From contig CP073749.1 in NCBI GenBank assembly GCA_024398055.1, positions 4,836,594-4,900,593 on the forward strand: a DNA stretch of 64,000 bases, given 5' to 3'. This stretch comes from a bacterium SCSIO 12741 (GTDB lineage Bacteria > Bacteroidota > Bacteroidia > Flavobacteriales_G > Salibacteraceae). The position numbers were made by a program, and so were the translations under genes. Of the stretch, positions 51,642 through 60,060 are shown piece by piece. Position 1 is the first letter of the stretch. Every line of letters starts with the position of its first letter. The notes beneath the pieces are model-generated. The model saw only the letters and a list, made by a program, of their open reading frames with translations, made no database searches and was not told the origin of the DNA.

Positions 51642-52379
51642 TCATTTTTTATCGTTGAAAAATGTTCTAATCAAAAAAACTTCCTGAGGACTCAATGACT
51701 CTATCAATTTTCGGTGGTATTGGGTACCGGATTCATACTTCTGATTTTGGGATGCGTAAACATAATTACTATCCAAAAACCATTGATTAAAACGTGCTTC
51801 ATCTAAATTTCCAAGCCCGGGACCAATTGACCTACGATTAGAAAGATGGTGACAAGCGCTACAATTAGATCGAAAATACTGTTGCGCAAAAAAGGGAGAC
51901 CGATCTAATGAAAATCCGTGAGCAAAATTTTGAGAATTAAGGGCTGTATCGCTGTCCATAAATCTTATGGACTTGAATATTTGCAGAATCTCACTTTCAT
52001 CTTGAATGTCTCGACCAATCAGGTTAAAACGATTTTCATTAAAAGCATTCGCAATATAAAGTCCAATGACCCCATTCCCAGGCTCTCTTGGTTTAATTAA
52101 AGTGGCCAATTTTCCATTAATCGTATCGATAGAGAATAAATGATTCTCGGGATCTACATAACTCAGGTCATTTGAATACCAACCATAATCAAAGATTAAA
52201 GTATCCTTTCCATTTGTTAAACCTCCAACGTAACTATCGAATCCCTCAATAGTTACTTTCCTCCAACCATCAGAGGCATGAAGTTGAAATGGGCCATAAT
52301 CAAACTTTTCACTTCCACTCGGTCCAGTACAGCTGGCACAAGCGAGAATAAGGCCCAGTATGAAAAAGACTCTAAACAC
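51642..52379 (-). CDS. Lipoprotein with C-terminal cytochrome c domain
   Basis: A 245-aa lipoprotein: MFRVFFILGLILACASCTGPSG with lipobox CASC. The middle (FGPFQLHA-like DYGPFQLHASDGWRKVTIEGFDSYVGGL) is a beta-rich domain of unknown type. The C-terminal 85 residues form a class I cytochrome c: FFAQQYFRSNCSACHHLSNRRSIGPGLGNLDEAR, with CSACH for heme and a possible Met-free distal ligand, ending in EVFLIRTFFN. It is probably an electron carrier anchored in a membrane facing the periplasm. Single gene. Confidence 0.8.
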   Translation of the reverse strand: MFRVFFILGLILACASCTGPSGSEKFDYGPFQLHASDGWRKVTIEGFDSYVGGLTNGKDTLIFDYGWYSNDLSYVDPENHLFSIDTINGKLATLIKPREPGNGVIGLYIANAFNENRFNLIGRDIQDESEILQIFKSIRFMDSDTALNSQNFAHGFSLDRSPFFAQQYFRSNCSACHHLSNRRSIGPGLGNLDEARFNQWFLDSNYVYASQNQKYESGTQYHRKLIESLSPQEVFLIRTFFNDKK

Positions 52380-52576
52380 TATGGATTGTTGGGGATAAAT
52401 TCGTTCAAACTACACTCTGTTGTTCCAGATAACCCGTCGCCAGAAAAACTCTCATGGTCCAACCTTTAAGAAACTCAGGTAAAGAAAACTAAAAATCACA
52501 TTGACGCCAAAGGAGTACTTTAAGGTCTACGAAAGACTGCTTTTGCCTTCTCAAACCTGGGCCTTTTCAAATTAAG

Positions 52577-53350
52577 CTACTGCGCCGGAAAAAAATAGGT
52601 GATGGTACCGTATTGTTTGTCGGGTGCATCGAGGCTTTCATTGAAGGTGGAAAGCAAAGCAGCTTCCTTGGCCTCATCGTACAAACAAGGATTGTTGACT
52701 TCTGATAACTTGCTGTTTACCTTGGCTTGAACCACATCACCAAAGCGATTGACCACAATATTGACCACCACTTTTCCACCTATCTCGCATCGGTAAATTG
52801 GATTGTGAAGCCCAATGGCTCCTTCGATACGTTTGGGATTATTGAGGTTAAACTTAATGTTGGTCTCCTGATTGTGTCGGTTGCCCGTATCGGTTTTACC
52901 CGCCTTGTCGCCGGCCTTTTTCTTTTCAGACTTTTTGGATTCTTTCGCCGACATTGATCCGGTCATGTTTCCACCAGTTTTGCCTTCCAAAAATCCTGTT
53001 TTACTGGCTGCTTTGGCCATCTGTTCAACCTGGGCATCCATTTCTGCTTCAATGCGCTCCCGCTCGCCTTTGCTTAGCTCATCGGTGGCTTCATTTACCG
53101 CCTGGTTGGTTTTGGCTACGGAGTATTTTCGTTGATCCAGTCCTCGTTCTTCGTAGTTTTTGGGAATATGCACCTCTTCAATTACCTGCTCAGGTCGAGC
53201 TTCCTTCAGGGTTTGAAAATCCATTTTTACATGGTTCCACCTTTCTTCCGGAGAAAAAGGAATGTGTCGCCCGGAGAAGAATACAATCAACAGAATATGT
53301 AGAAAACCCGTGGCAACCAAAGCCCATTGAGATGGAGACAAGGCACGCAT
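52577..53350 (-). CDS. TonB-like energy-transducer-type protein
   Basis: The frame extends 54 bp upstream, but those residues (MEIEDWRLKIQDSSYVCP) are encoded by an intergenic repeat. The ATG at 53350 gives MRALSPSQWALVATGFLHIL, with one TM helix (VATGFLHILLIVFFSG), 257 aa. A long charged linker (NEATDELSKGERERIEAEMDAQVEQM, then KKSEKKKAGDKAGKTDTG) follows. The C-terminal domain CEIGGKVVVNIVVNRFGDVVQAKV ... LYDEAKEAALLSTFNESL resembles the TonB C-terminal fold. Its partner is unknown. Confidence 0.75.
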   Translation of the reverse strand: MRALSPSQWALVATGFLHILLIVFFSGRHIPFSPEERWNHVKMDFQTLKEARPEQVIEEVHIPKNYEERGLDQRKYSVAKTNQAVNEATDELSKGERERIEAEMDAQVEQMAKAASKTGFLEGKTGGNMTGSMSAKESKKSEKKKAGDKAGKTDTGNRHNQETNIKFNLNNPKRIEGAIGLHNPIYRCEIGGKVVVNIVVNRFGDVVQAKVNSKLSEVNNPCLYDEAKEAALLSTFNESLDAPDKQYGTITYFFPAQ

Positions 53351-53361
53351 GGGGCAAACGT

Positions 53362-53608
53362 ATGAAGAATCTTGAATTTTCAATCTCCAATCTTCAATCT
53401 CCAACTCAGAGCCGAGCGATCACTGAAGGTAATCTCGTCTTCGTCTTCATTCCCGTCCTCTCCTTCAAGTTGCAAAACCGATAACAGGGAGAATCTGGAT
53501 TGAGCTCGGCATGAATCTAAAATCGCTCTTCTTCTCGGGGAAGCTTAGCATTTTTGCTCGTTCCTGGATTCTCCCCTTTTTCATCGGCATCGGTTCTACG
53601 GATAGGTC
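53362..53608. repeat. Composite repeat region: ATTGAAAATTC-type plus GA-rich type (locus 5)
   Basis: At 53362-53404 lies GAATTTTCAATCTCCAATC-type text (reverse strand reads GATTGGAGATTGAAAATTC). At about 53408-53468 lies AATCTCGTCTTCGTCTTCAT-type text (the GACGAAGACGAG family on the other strand). A further inverted repeat GGGAGAATC (53487-53495) and GATTCTCCC (53567-53575) flanks a 71-bp interval. No gene is supported here. Confidence 0.6.
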
Positions 53609-54808
53609 CTACTCAAACTTGAAGTTTTTGCCATTGGCTTGGGTTACTATGGATTCGATAAGCACCTCACCCAAATTGTTCTGGTCAATCGCATTACTCT
53701 TTTTCTGCTCGGCTATGTGGGCTTCTCGCTGGGTATTTAGTTCTTTAATTTTGGCTTGAATCTTTTTACGCTCCTCGGCCTTTTCCTGAACGTACTCTTC
53801 CCTTTCTTCTGAATCCATGGTGCGCATATTCTCCGGAAGGTCTTCGTTCTTCAATTCTTTTATTACCGTAGAATCTTGTTCCATCTTATCGACCAAATCC
53901 CATCTGCTATTTTCATAACTGGCCTTGGATTTGAAACTGGAGCGCATAGCTACGTTGGCCGCCCCATATTTGGTAGCTTCTTCATCTTGAGCGGCCTGAC
54001 GTTCGTAGTAGGTTTTTCCATCAGCTCCATACCACACGTAGGTTTGATTGAGTCGGTAGTTCCAGTCGGCAATGTCTTGATCGAATGGGGTGTTGTAGTA
54101 CACCGTACGAGCATTGTGGTTAATGCTGGAGTAATTGCCATAAGTCAAATCGGCACCACTCTTCCAGGCTGTATTAATTCCTGCCTGGTGGTCTCCACAA
54201 AATATCGTATTCACAATAATTCCGCGGTCCTTGGCAGCAATACAGGCTTCTGCATAGGGAACATGCCCCTGGGTAAAAGGCTCGTTGCCCGCAATGAAAA
54301 TCATCTGCAAATCATCTTCGTTGTTGCTCCATTCCAGTTGACTTAACGCAGTTTGAATGGCCTGCCCACAGAACTCACTTCCTCCGTTGGTGGTTAGTGA
54401 AAAGAGGTTTTCAGAAAACAAATCAAGATCTGTTGTCAAAGGGGTGAGCATCTGGATATAACCGTTGGATCCGGGGAGTGTGCTGTTTCCATAATGATAG
54501 AGAGCAATTTCCAATTTCGGAGCTACCCCATTGCTGCGGGCGTCGGCCAGTTTGTTGACGATGGCCCACAGTTGCGATTTGGCTTGTTCGATCAATCCAT
54601 TCATAGAACCAGAAGTATCCAACAGAATGGCCACCTTGATATTTCGCTGGCCCGGTTCTGGATCAGGATCCGGAATGGGAGCATTGATTTGAGTTTGGCT
54701 AAGCCCTTGAGAGCCCAAGGGTCTGCTACAGGAAAGGAAGAATACACATACCAGAGCTGGAGTCCAGATGGTCTTGTGCCTCATCAATATTATTCGAATT
54801 GCTTTCAT
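53609..54808 (-). CDS. von Willebrand factor type A lipoprotein
   Basis: ATGs at 54844, 54808 and 54784 are in frame. The promoter at 54842-54871 excludes the first; 54808 (MKAIRIILMRHKTIWTPALV) or 54784 both give a lipoprotein signal with lipobox FLSC (399 or 391 aa). The vWA domain (about 55-270) carries the metal-binding DTSGSMNG, with VAILLDTSGSMNGLIEQAKSQLWAIVNKL and LTTNGGSEFCGQAIQTAL. The last 120 residues are predicted coiled coil (KNEDLPENMRTMDSEEREEYVQEKAEERKKIQAKIKELN). It probably mediates protein-protein contacts in the periplasm. Confidence 0.82.
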   Translation of the reverse strand: MKAIRIILMRHKTIWTPALVCVFFLSCSRPLGSQGLSQTQINAPIPDPDPEPGQRNIKVAILLDTSGSMNGLIEQAKSQLWAIVNKLADARSNGVAPKLEIALYHYGNSTLPGSNGYIQMLTPLTTDLDLFSENLFSLTTNGGSEFCGQAIQTALSQLEWSNNEDDLQMIFIAGNEPFTQGHVPYAEACIAAKDRGIIVNTIFCGDHQAGINTAWKSGADLTYGNYSSINHNARTVYYNTPFDQDIADWNYRLNQTYVWYGADGKTYYERQAAQDEEATKYGAANVAMRSSFKSKASYENSRWDLVDKMEQDSTVIKELKNEDLPENMRTMDSEEREEYVQEKAEERKKIQAKIKELNTQREAHIAEQKKSNAIDQNNLGEVLIESIVTQANGKNFKFE

Positions 54809-54841
54809 GATAAATGGAATTTGAAGGATCAAAGATTTTCT

Positions 54842-54871
54842 CAAATTTACCGGGCACTCAGGGCTCTCAAA
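54842..54871 (-). promoter_or_regulatory. Complete Bacteroidota promoter for the vWA lipoprotein gene
   Basis: On the minus strand TTTG (54871-54868), an 18-bp spacer, and TAAATTTG (54849-54842) match the -33/-7 consensus. Transcription would start near 54835, leaving a 5' leader of about 27 nt to the ATG at 54808. Confidence 0.6.
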
Positions 54872-55000
54872 AGCTTCACTTGGTAACGAAGGCGATCCAC
54901 TTGGTTAAAAGGATCAGAGTATCGGTTTAAAGGATATTTGAGCTGGTTTCCTGACCATTTTGATTAAGAAGAGTCCTCGATTTCTGTTTAATTTGTGATC

Positions 55001-57061
55001 ATGTTGAAAGCACTGCGCCTTCTTTTCTTAATTCTGGCCTTGGGGATTTTCTCGTCTCAGGGGTATTCCCAGAGATCTTCATCCCAAGAGCGAATGGAAC
55101 GTATCCAATCGATGGAGGAAGGAGTTCGTCTGCTCAACAAGGCTGATGGCAGCTACGCCCAAGACCCGGATGCTGCTCTGGATATGTTGGAAAAGGCACT
55201 CTACTACAGCTTGGAAAACGATATCCTACCTATGCAAGCCGATTGCTACACGGTATTGGGAAAGGTAAACCAGCATTTGAGTCAATTCGATTTGGCCGAA
55301 GGCAAATACAGACAAGCCCTGGCCAAATATGAAAAGCCTCTCGAAAAAAGTGAGCTAATTGTTCAGGAAAGAAAGAAAATGAAGGCCCCGAGAATGGGTT
55401 CCTTCAAATCTCTCCAAGCCTACGACACGTTATATCCAATTCACGAAATCAAATGGCTTTTGGCGCTTTCGGTTCAAGAACAGGAGCGCTGGGACGAGGT
55501 CTTGATTTTGTACGACGAATTGGAACAAGATGCGGAAAATCGCCGCGACCTTCAAAGAAAGAGTGAAATCCAAACCAAGATTGCTGAAGTGTATCAGCGC
55601 AAGGGAGAACCTGTACAAGCCCTGGACTACAGTGGTCGAGCTCTCAATTCAGCCCAAACAGAAGGAAACTTCCGTAACTACGATGCGGAAATTATTTATG
55701 GAGCGAGTAACTCCTTATTAGGCAATGAAGGCATCGCCGATACTGTGCTAAAAAACGCCCAATTTAACATTGCCACAGATTCGATTACCCCTCCCGAAGT
55801 ACTGGCCGAAAGTCGATCAAAACTGGCCTCCTATTATGATGCTACGGGACGAAAGGAAGAAGAAATTGCCCAGCGTGAGGATAACCTGAAGTTCTTCGAT
55901 GAAATGGGCATTGAGGACGAAGCGATTGAAGAAAAAGTAAAACTGAGCGACGCCTATCTGGAAGTTGGAGATGCCAACAAGGCCATCGTTTCCTTGGAAG
56001 GATTGGATCAAATTGACTCGACCCTTCCATTACCCAATCAAGCTCAGGTGTACCGTAATTATGCCCATGCTTATGAACTCAATGGGGAAACGGAAAAAGC
56101 CTTAGGTGCTTACCAAAAATGGGCAGAAATCACGGATAGCATTCAACCGCAAATGGCTCAAAATGGGTTAGCCTCCAATCAGAAACCCAACAGCTCCATA
56201 AGCGATCGCCTTCAACGGATTGAAAGTATCGAAAACGAAATGCGCATCAGTGAACAAACGATTGTTCTGCTGGAACAGGCCCAGGAGATTCGCGAACAGG
56301 AGATTTTTAACCAGCGGGTTATCATTTTCTCCCTCATCGGTGGATTGCTGATCCTTTCTTTAGCCTTTTATCGAATCAATCGCGAATCGGTGAAAAAACG
56401 AAAGGCCAACCAGATGCTCGCTTTGAAATCTTTGCGCAGCCAGATGAATCCGCATTTCATCTTTAATGCGCTCAACTCTGTGAATGGTTACATCTCCCGA
56501 AATGAAGAGCGTAAAGCAAATAAATACCTATCTGAATTTTCCAGACTGATGCGCCTTGTTTTGGAAAACTCCAAGCAGGAACTGGTTCCTCTTAAAGATG
56601 AACTGGAACTACTGGCCCTTTACCTCAAGCTCGAACATTCACGGTTTGAGGATCGCTTCGAATACCAGTTGGAAGTGGACGAAAACCTAAATCCGGATCA
56701 ATACGACATCCCTCCTATGCTGGTGCAGCCTTTTGTAGAAAATGCGGTTTGGCACGGACTTCGTTACCTGGAAGGAGAACCCGGAGAGCTCAAAGTGCAT
56801 TTTTCCATGGCTGATAAAGACCTTAAAGTAATTATTGAAGACAATGGAATTGGTCGTCAAAAATCACAGCAACTGAAAACCAAAAACCAACAGAAAAGCC
56901 AGAGTACCGGTTTAAGAAATACCGAGAATCGAATCAAACTGATTAACCGGTTGTATCAAACCGATTACGACATTCTAATCGAAGACTTGCATCCCGATCA
57001 GGAAAATACCGGAACACGGGTATCCTTGACCATACCCGCCAAAAATCTAATCCATGCTTAA
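55001..57061 (+). CDS. LytS-type sensor histidine kinase with TPR repeats
   Basis: A 686-aa protein from the ATG at 55001 (MLKALRLLFLILALGIFSSQGYS, signal peptide). A periplasmic region of TPR-like helices covers about 35-390 (LDMLEKALYYSLENDI, AEGKYRQALAKYEK, ALGAYQKWAEITDSI). One TM helix follows (VIIFSLIGGLLILSLAFY). The kinase domain has the His_kinase H-box QMNPHFIFNALNSVNGYIS, PPMLVQPFVENAVWHGLRYL, and the N-box VIIEDNGIGR. It overlaps the response regulator gene by 8 bp. The signal sensed is unknown. Confidence 0.92.
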   Translation: MLKALRLLFLILALGIFSSQGYSQRSSSQERMERIQSMEEGVRLLNKADGSYAQDPDAALDMLEKALYYSLENDILPMQADCYTVLGKVNQHLSQFDLAEGKYRQALAKYEKPLEKSELIVQERKKMKAPRMGSFKSLQAYDTLYPIHEIKWLLALSVQEQERWDEVLILYDELEQDAENRRDLQRKSEIQTKIAEVYQRKGEPVQALDYSGRALNSAQTEGNFRNYDAEIIYGASNSLLGNEGIADTVLKNAQFNIATDSITPPEVLAESRSKLASYYDATGRKEEEIAQREDNLKFFDEMGIEDEAIEEKVKLSDAYLEVGDANKAIVSLEGLDQIDSTLPLPNQAQVYRNYAHAYELNGETEKALGAYQKWAEITDSIQPQMAQNGLASNQKPNSSISDRLQRIESIENEMRISEQTIVLLEQAQEIREQEIFNQRVIIFSLIGGLLILSLAFYRINRESVKKRKANQMLALKSLRSQMNPHFIFNALNSVNGYISRNEERKANKYLSEFSRLMRLVLENSKQELVPLKDELELLALYLKLEHSRFEDRFEYQLEVDENLNPDQYDIPPMLVQPFVENAVWHGLRYLEGEPGELKVHFSMADKDLKVIIEDNGIGRQKSQQLKTKNQQKSQSTGLRNTENRIKLINRLYQTDYDILIEDLHPDQENTGTRVSLTIPAKNLIHA

Positions 57062-57803
57062 TCCCCTTACAGCCCTTATCGTTGATGACGAAAAAGAAAG
57101 CCGCGACAGCTTACGTCATTTTATTACCAAATACTGCGAAGGAGTAACGGTAAAAGGAGAAGCCCAAAACATCAAGGAAGCCATGGAGCTGATTGCTCGC
57201 TACGAACCGGATGTTGTGTTTTTGGATGTGGAAATGCCTTTTGGCAATGCCTTTGATCTGTTGGAGCAACTGGATACCATTCGCTTTGAAACCATCTTTG
57301 TAACAGCCTACAGCCAGTATGCCATGCAGGCACTCAACATGAGTGCTTCTTATTACCTGCTCAAGCCCATCGATATTGACGAATTGGTGGCTTCCGTAGA
57401 TCGAATTCGCGAAAAGCAGTCTGAGAAAAATAAGCTACAAAACGCCCGGGTACTCATTGACAACTTCCAGGTGGAAAACAAGCAATTACACAAGGTTGTT
57501 CTTCCGGTTTTGGATGGATTTGAAGTGGTACGGGTAAAGGATGTTATCCATTGCAAAGCCAACGACAACTTCACGGAGTTTTACCTGGAAGGTGGAAAAA
57601 AGAAGATGATTTGCCGTCCGCTCAAATTTTACGAGGAACTACTGGAACCTTACGATTTTCTGCGTGTTCACAAATCTCACCTGGTCAACCTTCAATACGT
57701 AACCAAATACCATAAAGGCAAGGGCGGTCGTCTCACCATGAGCAATGGAAATGAAGTGGATGTGGCACCGGCTCGTAAGCAAAGCCTGCTCAATCGTTTT
57801 TAA
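57054..57803 (+). CDS. LytTR-family response regulator
   Basis: A 249-aa protein. The receiver domain (1-125) has TALIVDDEKESR, the phospho-acceptor DVVFLDVEMP (Asp about 55), the threonine motif IFVTAYSQYAMQAL and lysine motif YLLKPIDIDEL. The LytTR DNA-binding domain (about 145-249) has FEVVRVKDVIHCKANDNFTEFYLEGGKKKMICRPLKFYEELL and FLRVHKSHLVNLQYVTKYHKGKGGRLTMSNGNEVDVA. It starts 8 bp before the kinase stop, so the pair forms a two-component system. Its targets are unknown. Confidence 0.94.
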   Translation: MLNPLTALIVDDEKESRDSLRHFITKYCEGVTVKGEAQNIKEAMELIARYEPDVVFLDVEMPFGNAFDLLEQLDTIRFETIFVTAYSQYAMQALNMSASYYLLKPIDIDELVASVDRIREKQSEKNKLQNARVLIDNFQVENKQLHKVVLPVLDGFEVVRVKDVIHCKANDNFTEFYLEGGKKKMICRPLKFYEELLEPYDFLRVHKSHLVNLQYVTKYHKGKGGRLTMSNGNEVDVAPARKQSLLNRF

Positions 57804-57808
57804 GCTCA

Positions 57809-59980
57809 TTAAACAGTACCTGGCATGGGTAATGCTGTTCTTGTTCGCGTAGGTTGCGGCGTGCTAAATTGAGTCTCCTTAGCCAAAGTGGAAACAATGG
57901 ATTTGGTACTCCTTACACAAATGGATTTAAACTCATCCATAATTTCATCAAACAAATCTTCCGGAAAATCATCATCCTCATACAGCGCCTCTGCCATTTT
58001 TCGAAGAGCGGTAAACTCGGTTTCATTAAATGATTTGGATTGCACCTTGAAGAACCGGGTGTAGTATTTTGCCATGTAATTGGCGAGGTAATCCCCAAGC
58101 TCATGAACCCTTTTCTTAACTCTGGCTTGCTCATCTTCCTCAGGAGCAGCCGTTTCTTCCCAGCTATCCAACTCACCTAAAGCAGCTGCACGGTAAAGTC
58201 GTCCCATGTCTCTTCGTCGTTCCCTAAATCTTGATGTACCCACTTTTAAGGCCCCTTTCGCCTTTCTCTCTGCCTTTCGTGTATCGCGTAACCGAAGTTT
58301 GCCACTCAGGGAATCGTGGTCATCGGAGAGGTAACTTTTCACCAATGTGTCGTACTCCTTCTTTTTAACCTCTAAAGCCGCTTTTAACTTATTTGAAACA
58401 ATCGTTTGAATCATCTTGAATTCACTGAATGTGATCGTCCCTCTTCGTGCGTCCATGATTCGACGGTAAATAGGGCTTTCTTCATCCGAATTGTTCTTCA
58501 GCAAATCGATTTGGTAACTTATAAAGTCAGCATGAATTTCTTCCTCTGCTACTTCGGCGTTGGAATGGTCGGTTAGGTACTGCAATTCGGATGAAACCTG
58601 GGCCAATTCAGCTTTCAAGCGTGTTCTTTTGTCGGCATTGGATTTTCCTTTGGCTGCTGCAATCTTTGTCTCCAGATCAGTCACTCTGGCTGCAAACTCT
58701 GTTCTGCGCTTGTCCAATCCCGCCGCTAAATCATCTTCTTTTCGGGTAATCACTTTTACCGTGATTTGAATGCCATAGCCGTAATGTTCAAACTGATGTC
58801 GGAATCCCCTTAGGGCGGTTTCCATGCCCAATTGCTCGGTATTTACCTGATGGGTTCCAATAACGAGATTTTCAGCCATATCGGGTCCGCCATCACCATC
58901 TCCTATCAGGTGACACCATTCGTGCGAGGAGAGCGAACCACTCACACTACTGGCGGGCTGAAGTTCATCCACAGCTGCCAAATGAGCTGGACCACCCATG
59001 GTTTTTCCAGGATCACGATCCGAGTCTCCACGGTCTACCCGATGCACTTGGGAAATGGCTTGCATCTGTTTATCATTCTCGGGATTATATTTGCCGTCAA
59101 ATTCAGCGGTCGTCATTTCCCGGCGGTCTCTATGCTTGTGCACGTTTCCAGCTGTTGCCTCATCTCCTTCATGTACGTAAAAAACAAAACCATCATGCTC
59201 ACCTGGTAACTCGGCATAATCTCCGGCATCGGCTAAGTTTCCAATATACTTGCCGGGTTCCAGGCCATATTGCTTTTGAATTTCTTTGAGCTTGGCTGCA
59301 TCTACGGCTTCATCTGGCTCGTCTTCAAATCCCCAGGCATCACGGCCAATAAAGGTTCGACCCATATCCGATTTTCGAGATCCGCTGATGATTCGTTTGA
59401 GGATATCAAAAGGTGCGGTAACGGAGTCTCTTCCAATTTGAGCGGGTTGTATGTCCTTTCTTTTGAATCCACCATCGTAGCCGGTAACCAAGTCAACCAC
59501 ATAGGCCAAAAACTTGGACTTAAACCGCATCGGCCAGGTATCGTAGAAAAGGTTTTCCCTCAGATTAGGAGCGGATTCACGTTCCACTCGCACAGGATGC
59601 GTACCCGATGATGATGTGACGGCCTTTAACGGAATGGGTTTCTCTTCCCAGTCGCCATCATTTTCTGGAGGAATGTACAAGGTTTTTACCTTGTTGATGG
59701 ACTTGTGTTGGGCCTGAATGGCTTGAAGCGTTTTGTTTTTCTGAGCCTTGGGAATTCCACGTTTCGATGCGTTGTAAGTTACCCGTTGTACGACCCCATT
59801 GTTGGAATTTGAAACCGGCGGTGGTGCCGGAGATTGAGCCATTTCAATCCACCTTCTATCCCGGGCCATTTCGGGTCGGTGATCGGCCATTTCCGAGCTC
59901 TGGCTGGAAACGGCAACCGAATTCGGCTTGTCCATTTGGACCGACGACGGGGTACGGCGTTTCTCAGCGGAATCAGACAT
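57809..59980 (-). CDS. Polymorphic-toxin/eCIS-effector-like protein with a putative beta-beta-alpha-metal nuclease motif
   Basis: A 723-aa protein with no signal peptide. The N-terminus has MADHRPEMARDRRWIEMAQS and then a proline-rich linker to NGVVQRV (about residue 63). A segment of this kind leads into the cargo of eCIS-associated DUF4157-type effectors. The middle contains SHEWCHLIGDGDGGPDMAENLVIGTHQVNTEQLGME (residues 352-387). That has the H-...-N-...-N-x-x-x-x-x-x-E order of DNA/RNA nonspecific ββα-metal nucleases (DRGHL ... N ... NxxxWxxxE). The last 300 residues are charged coiled coil (FAARVTDLETKIAAAKGKSNADKRTR). No eCIS structural or immunity gene is seen nearby. The nuclease assignment is inferred from one motif. 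Confidence 0.6.
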   Translation of the reverse strand: MSDSAEKRRTPSSVQMDKPNSVAVSSQSSEMADHRPEMARDRRWIEMAQSPAPPPVSNSNNGVVQRVTYNASKRGIPKAQKNKTLQAIQAQHKSINKVKTLYIPPENDGDWEEKPIPLKAVTSSSGTHPVRVERESAPNLRENLFYDTWPMRFKSKFLAYVVDLVTGYDGGFKRKDIQPAQIGRDSVTAPFDILKRIISGSRKSDMGRTFIGRDAWGFEDEPDEAVDAAKLKEIQKQYGLEPGKYIGNLADAGDYAELPGEHDGFVFYVHEGDEATAGNVHKHRDRREMTTAEFDGKYNPENDKQMQAISQVHRVDRGDSDRDPGKTMGGPAHLAAVDELQPASSVSGSLSSHEWCHLIGDGDGGPDMAENLVIGTHQVNTEQLGMETALRGFRHQFEHYGYGIQITVKVITRKEDDLAAGLDKRRTEFAARVTDLETKIAAAKGKSNADKRTRLKAELAQVSSELQYLTDHSNAEVAEEEIHADFISYQIDLLKNNSDEESPIYRRIMDARRGTITFSEFKMIQTIVSNKLKAALEVKKKEYDTLVKSYLSDDHDSLSGKLRLRDTRKAERKAKGALKVGTSRFRERRRDMGRLYRAAALGELDSWEETAAPEEDEQARVKKRVHELGDYLANYMAKYYTRFFKVQSKSFNETEFTALRKMAEALYEDDDFPEDLFDEIMDEFKSICVRSTKSIVSTLAKETQFSTPQPTRTRTALPMPGTV

Positions 59981-60060
59981 TTGTTTAAGCTCGGTAAATC
60001 AGGGAATTAGAAGTCCCTGTCCGAAGTTAACCAAATGCCCGGGAATGGCAATTTTGCCTC

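Noticed and set aside
53351-53404. Extra N-terminus (MEIEDWRLKIQ...) of the TonB-like protein
   Set aside because: It is encoded by an A/T-rich intergenic repeat; the TM helix follows the ATG at 53350.
53487-53575. GGGAGAATC / GATTCTCCC inverted repeat as possible insertion sequence ends
   Set aside because: Only 71 bp lie between them and no transposase or target duplication is visible.
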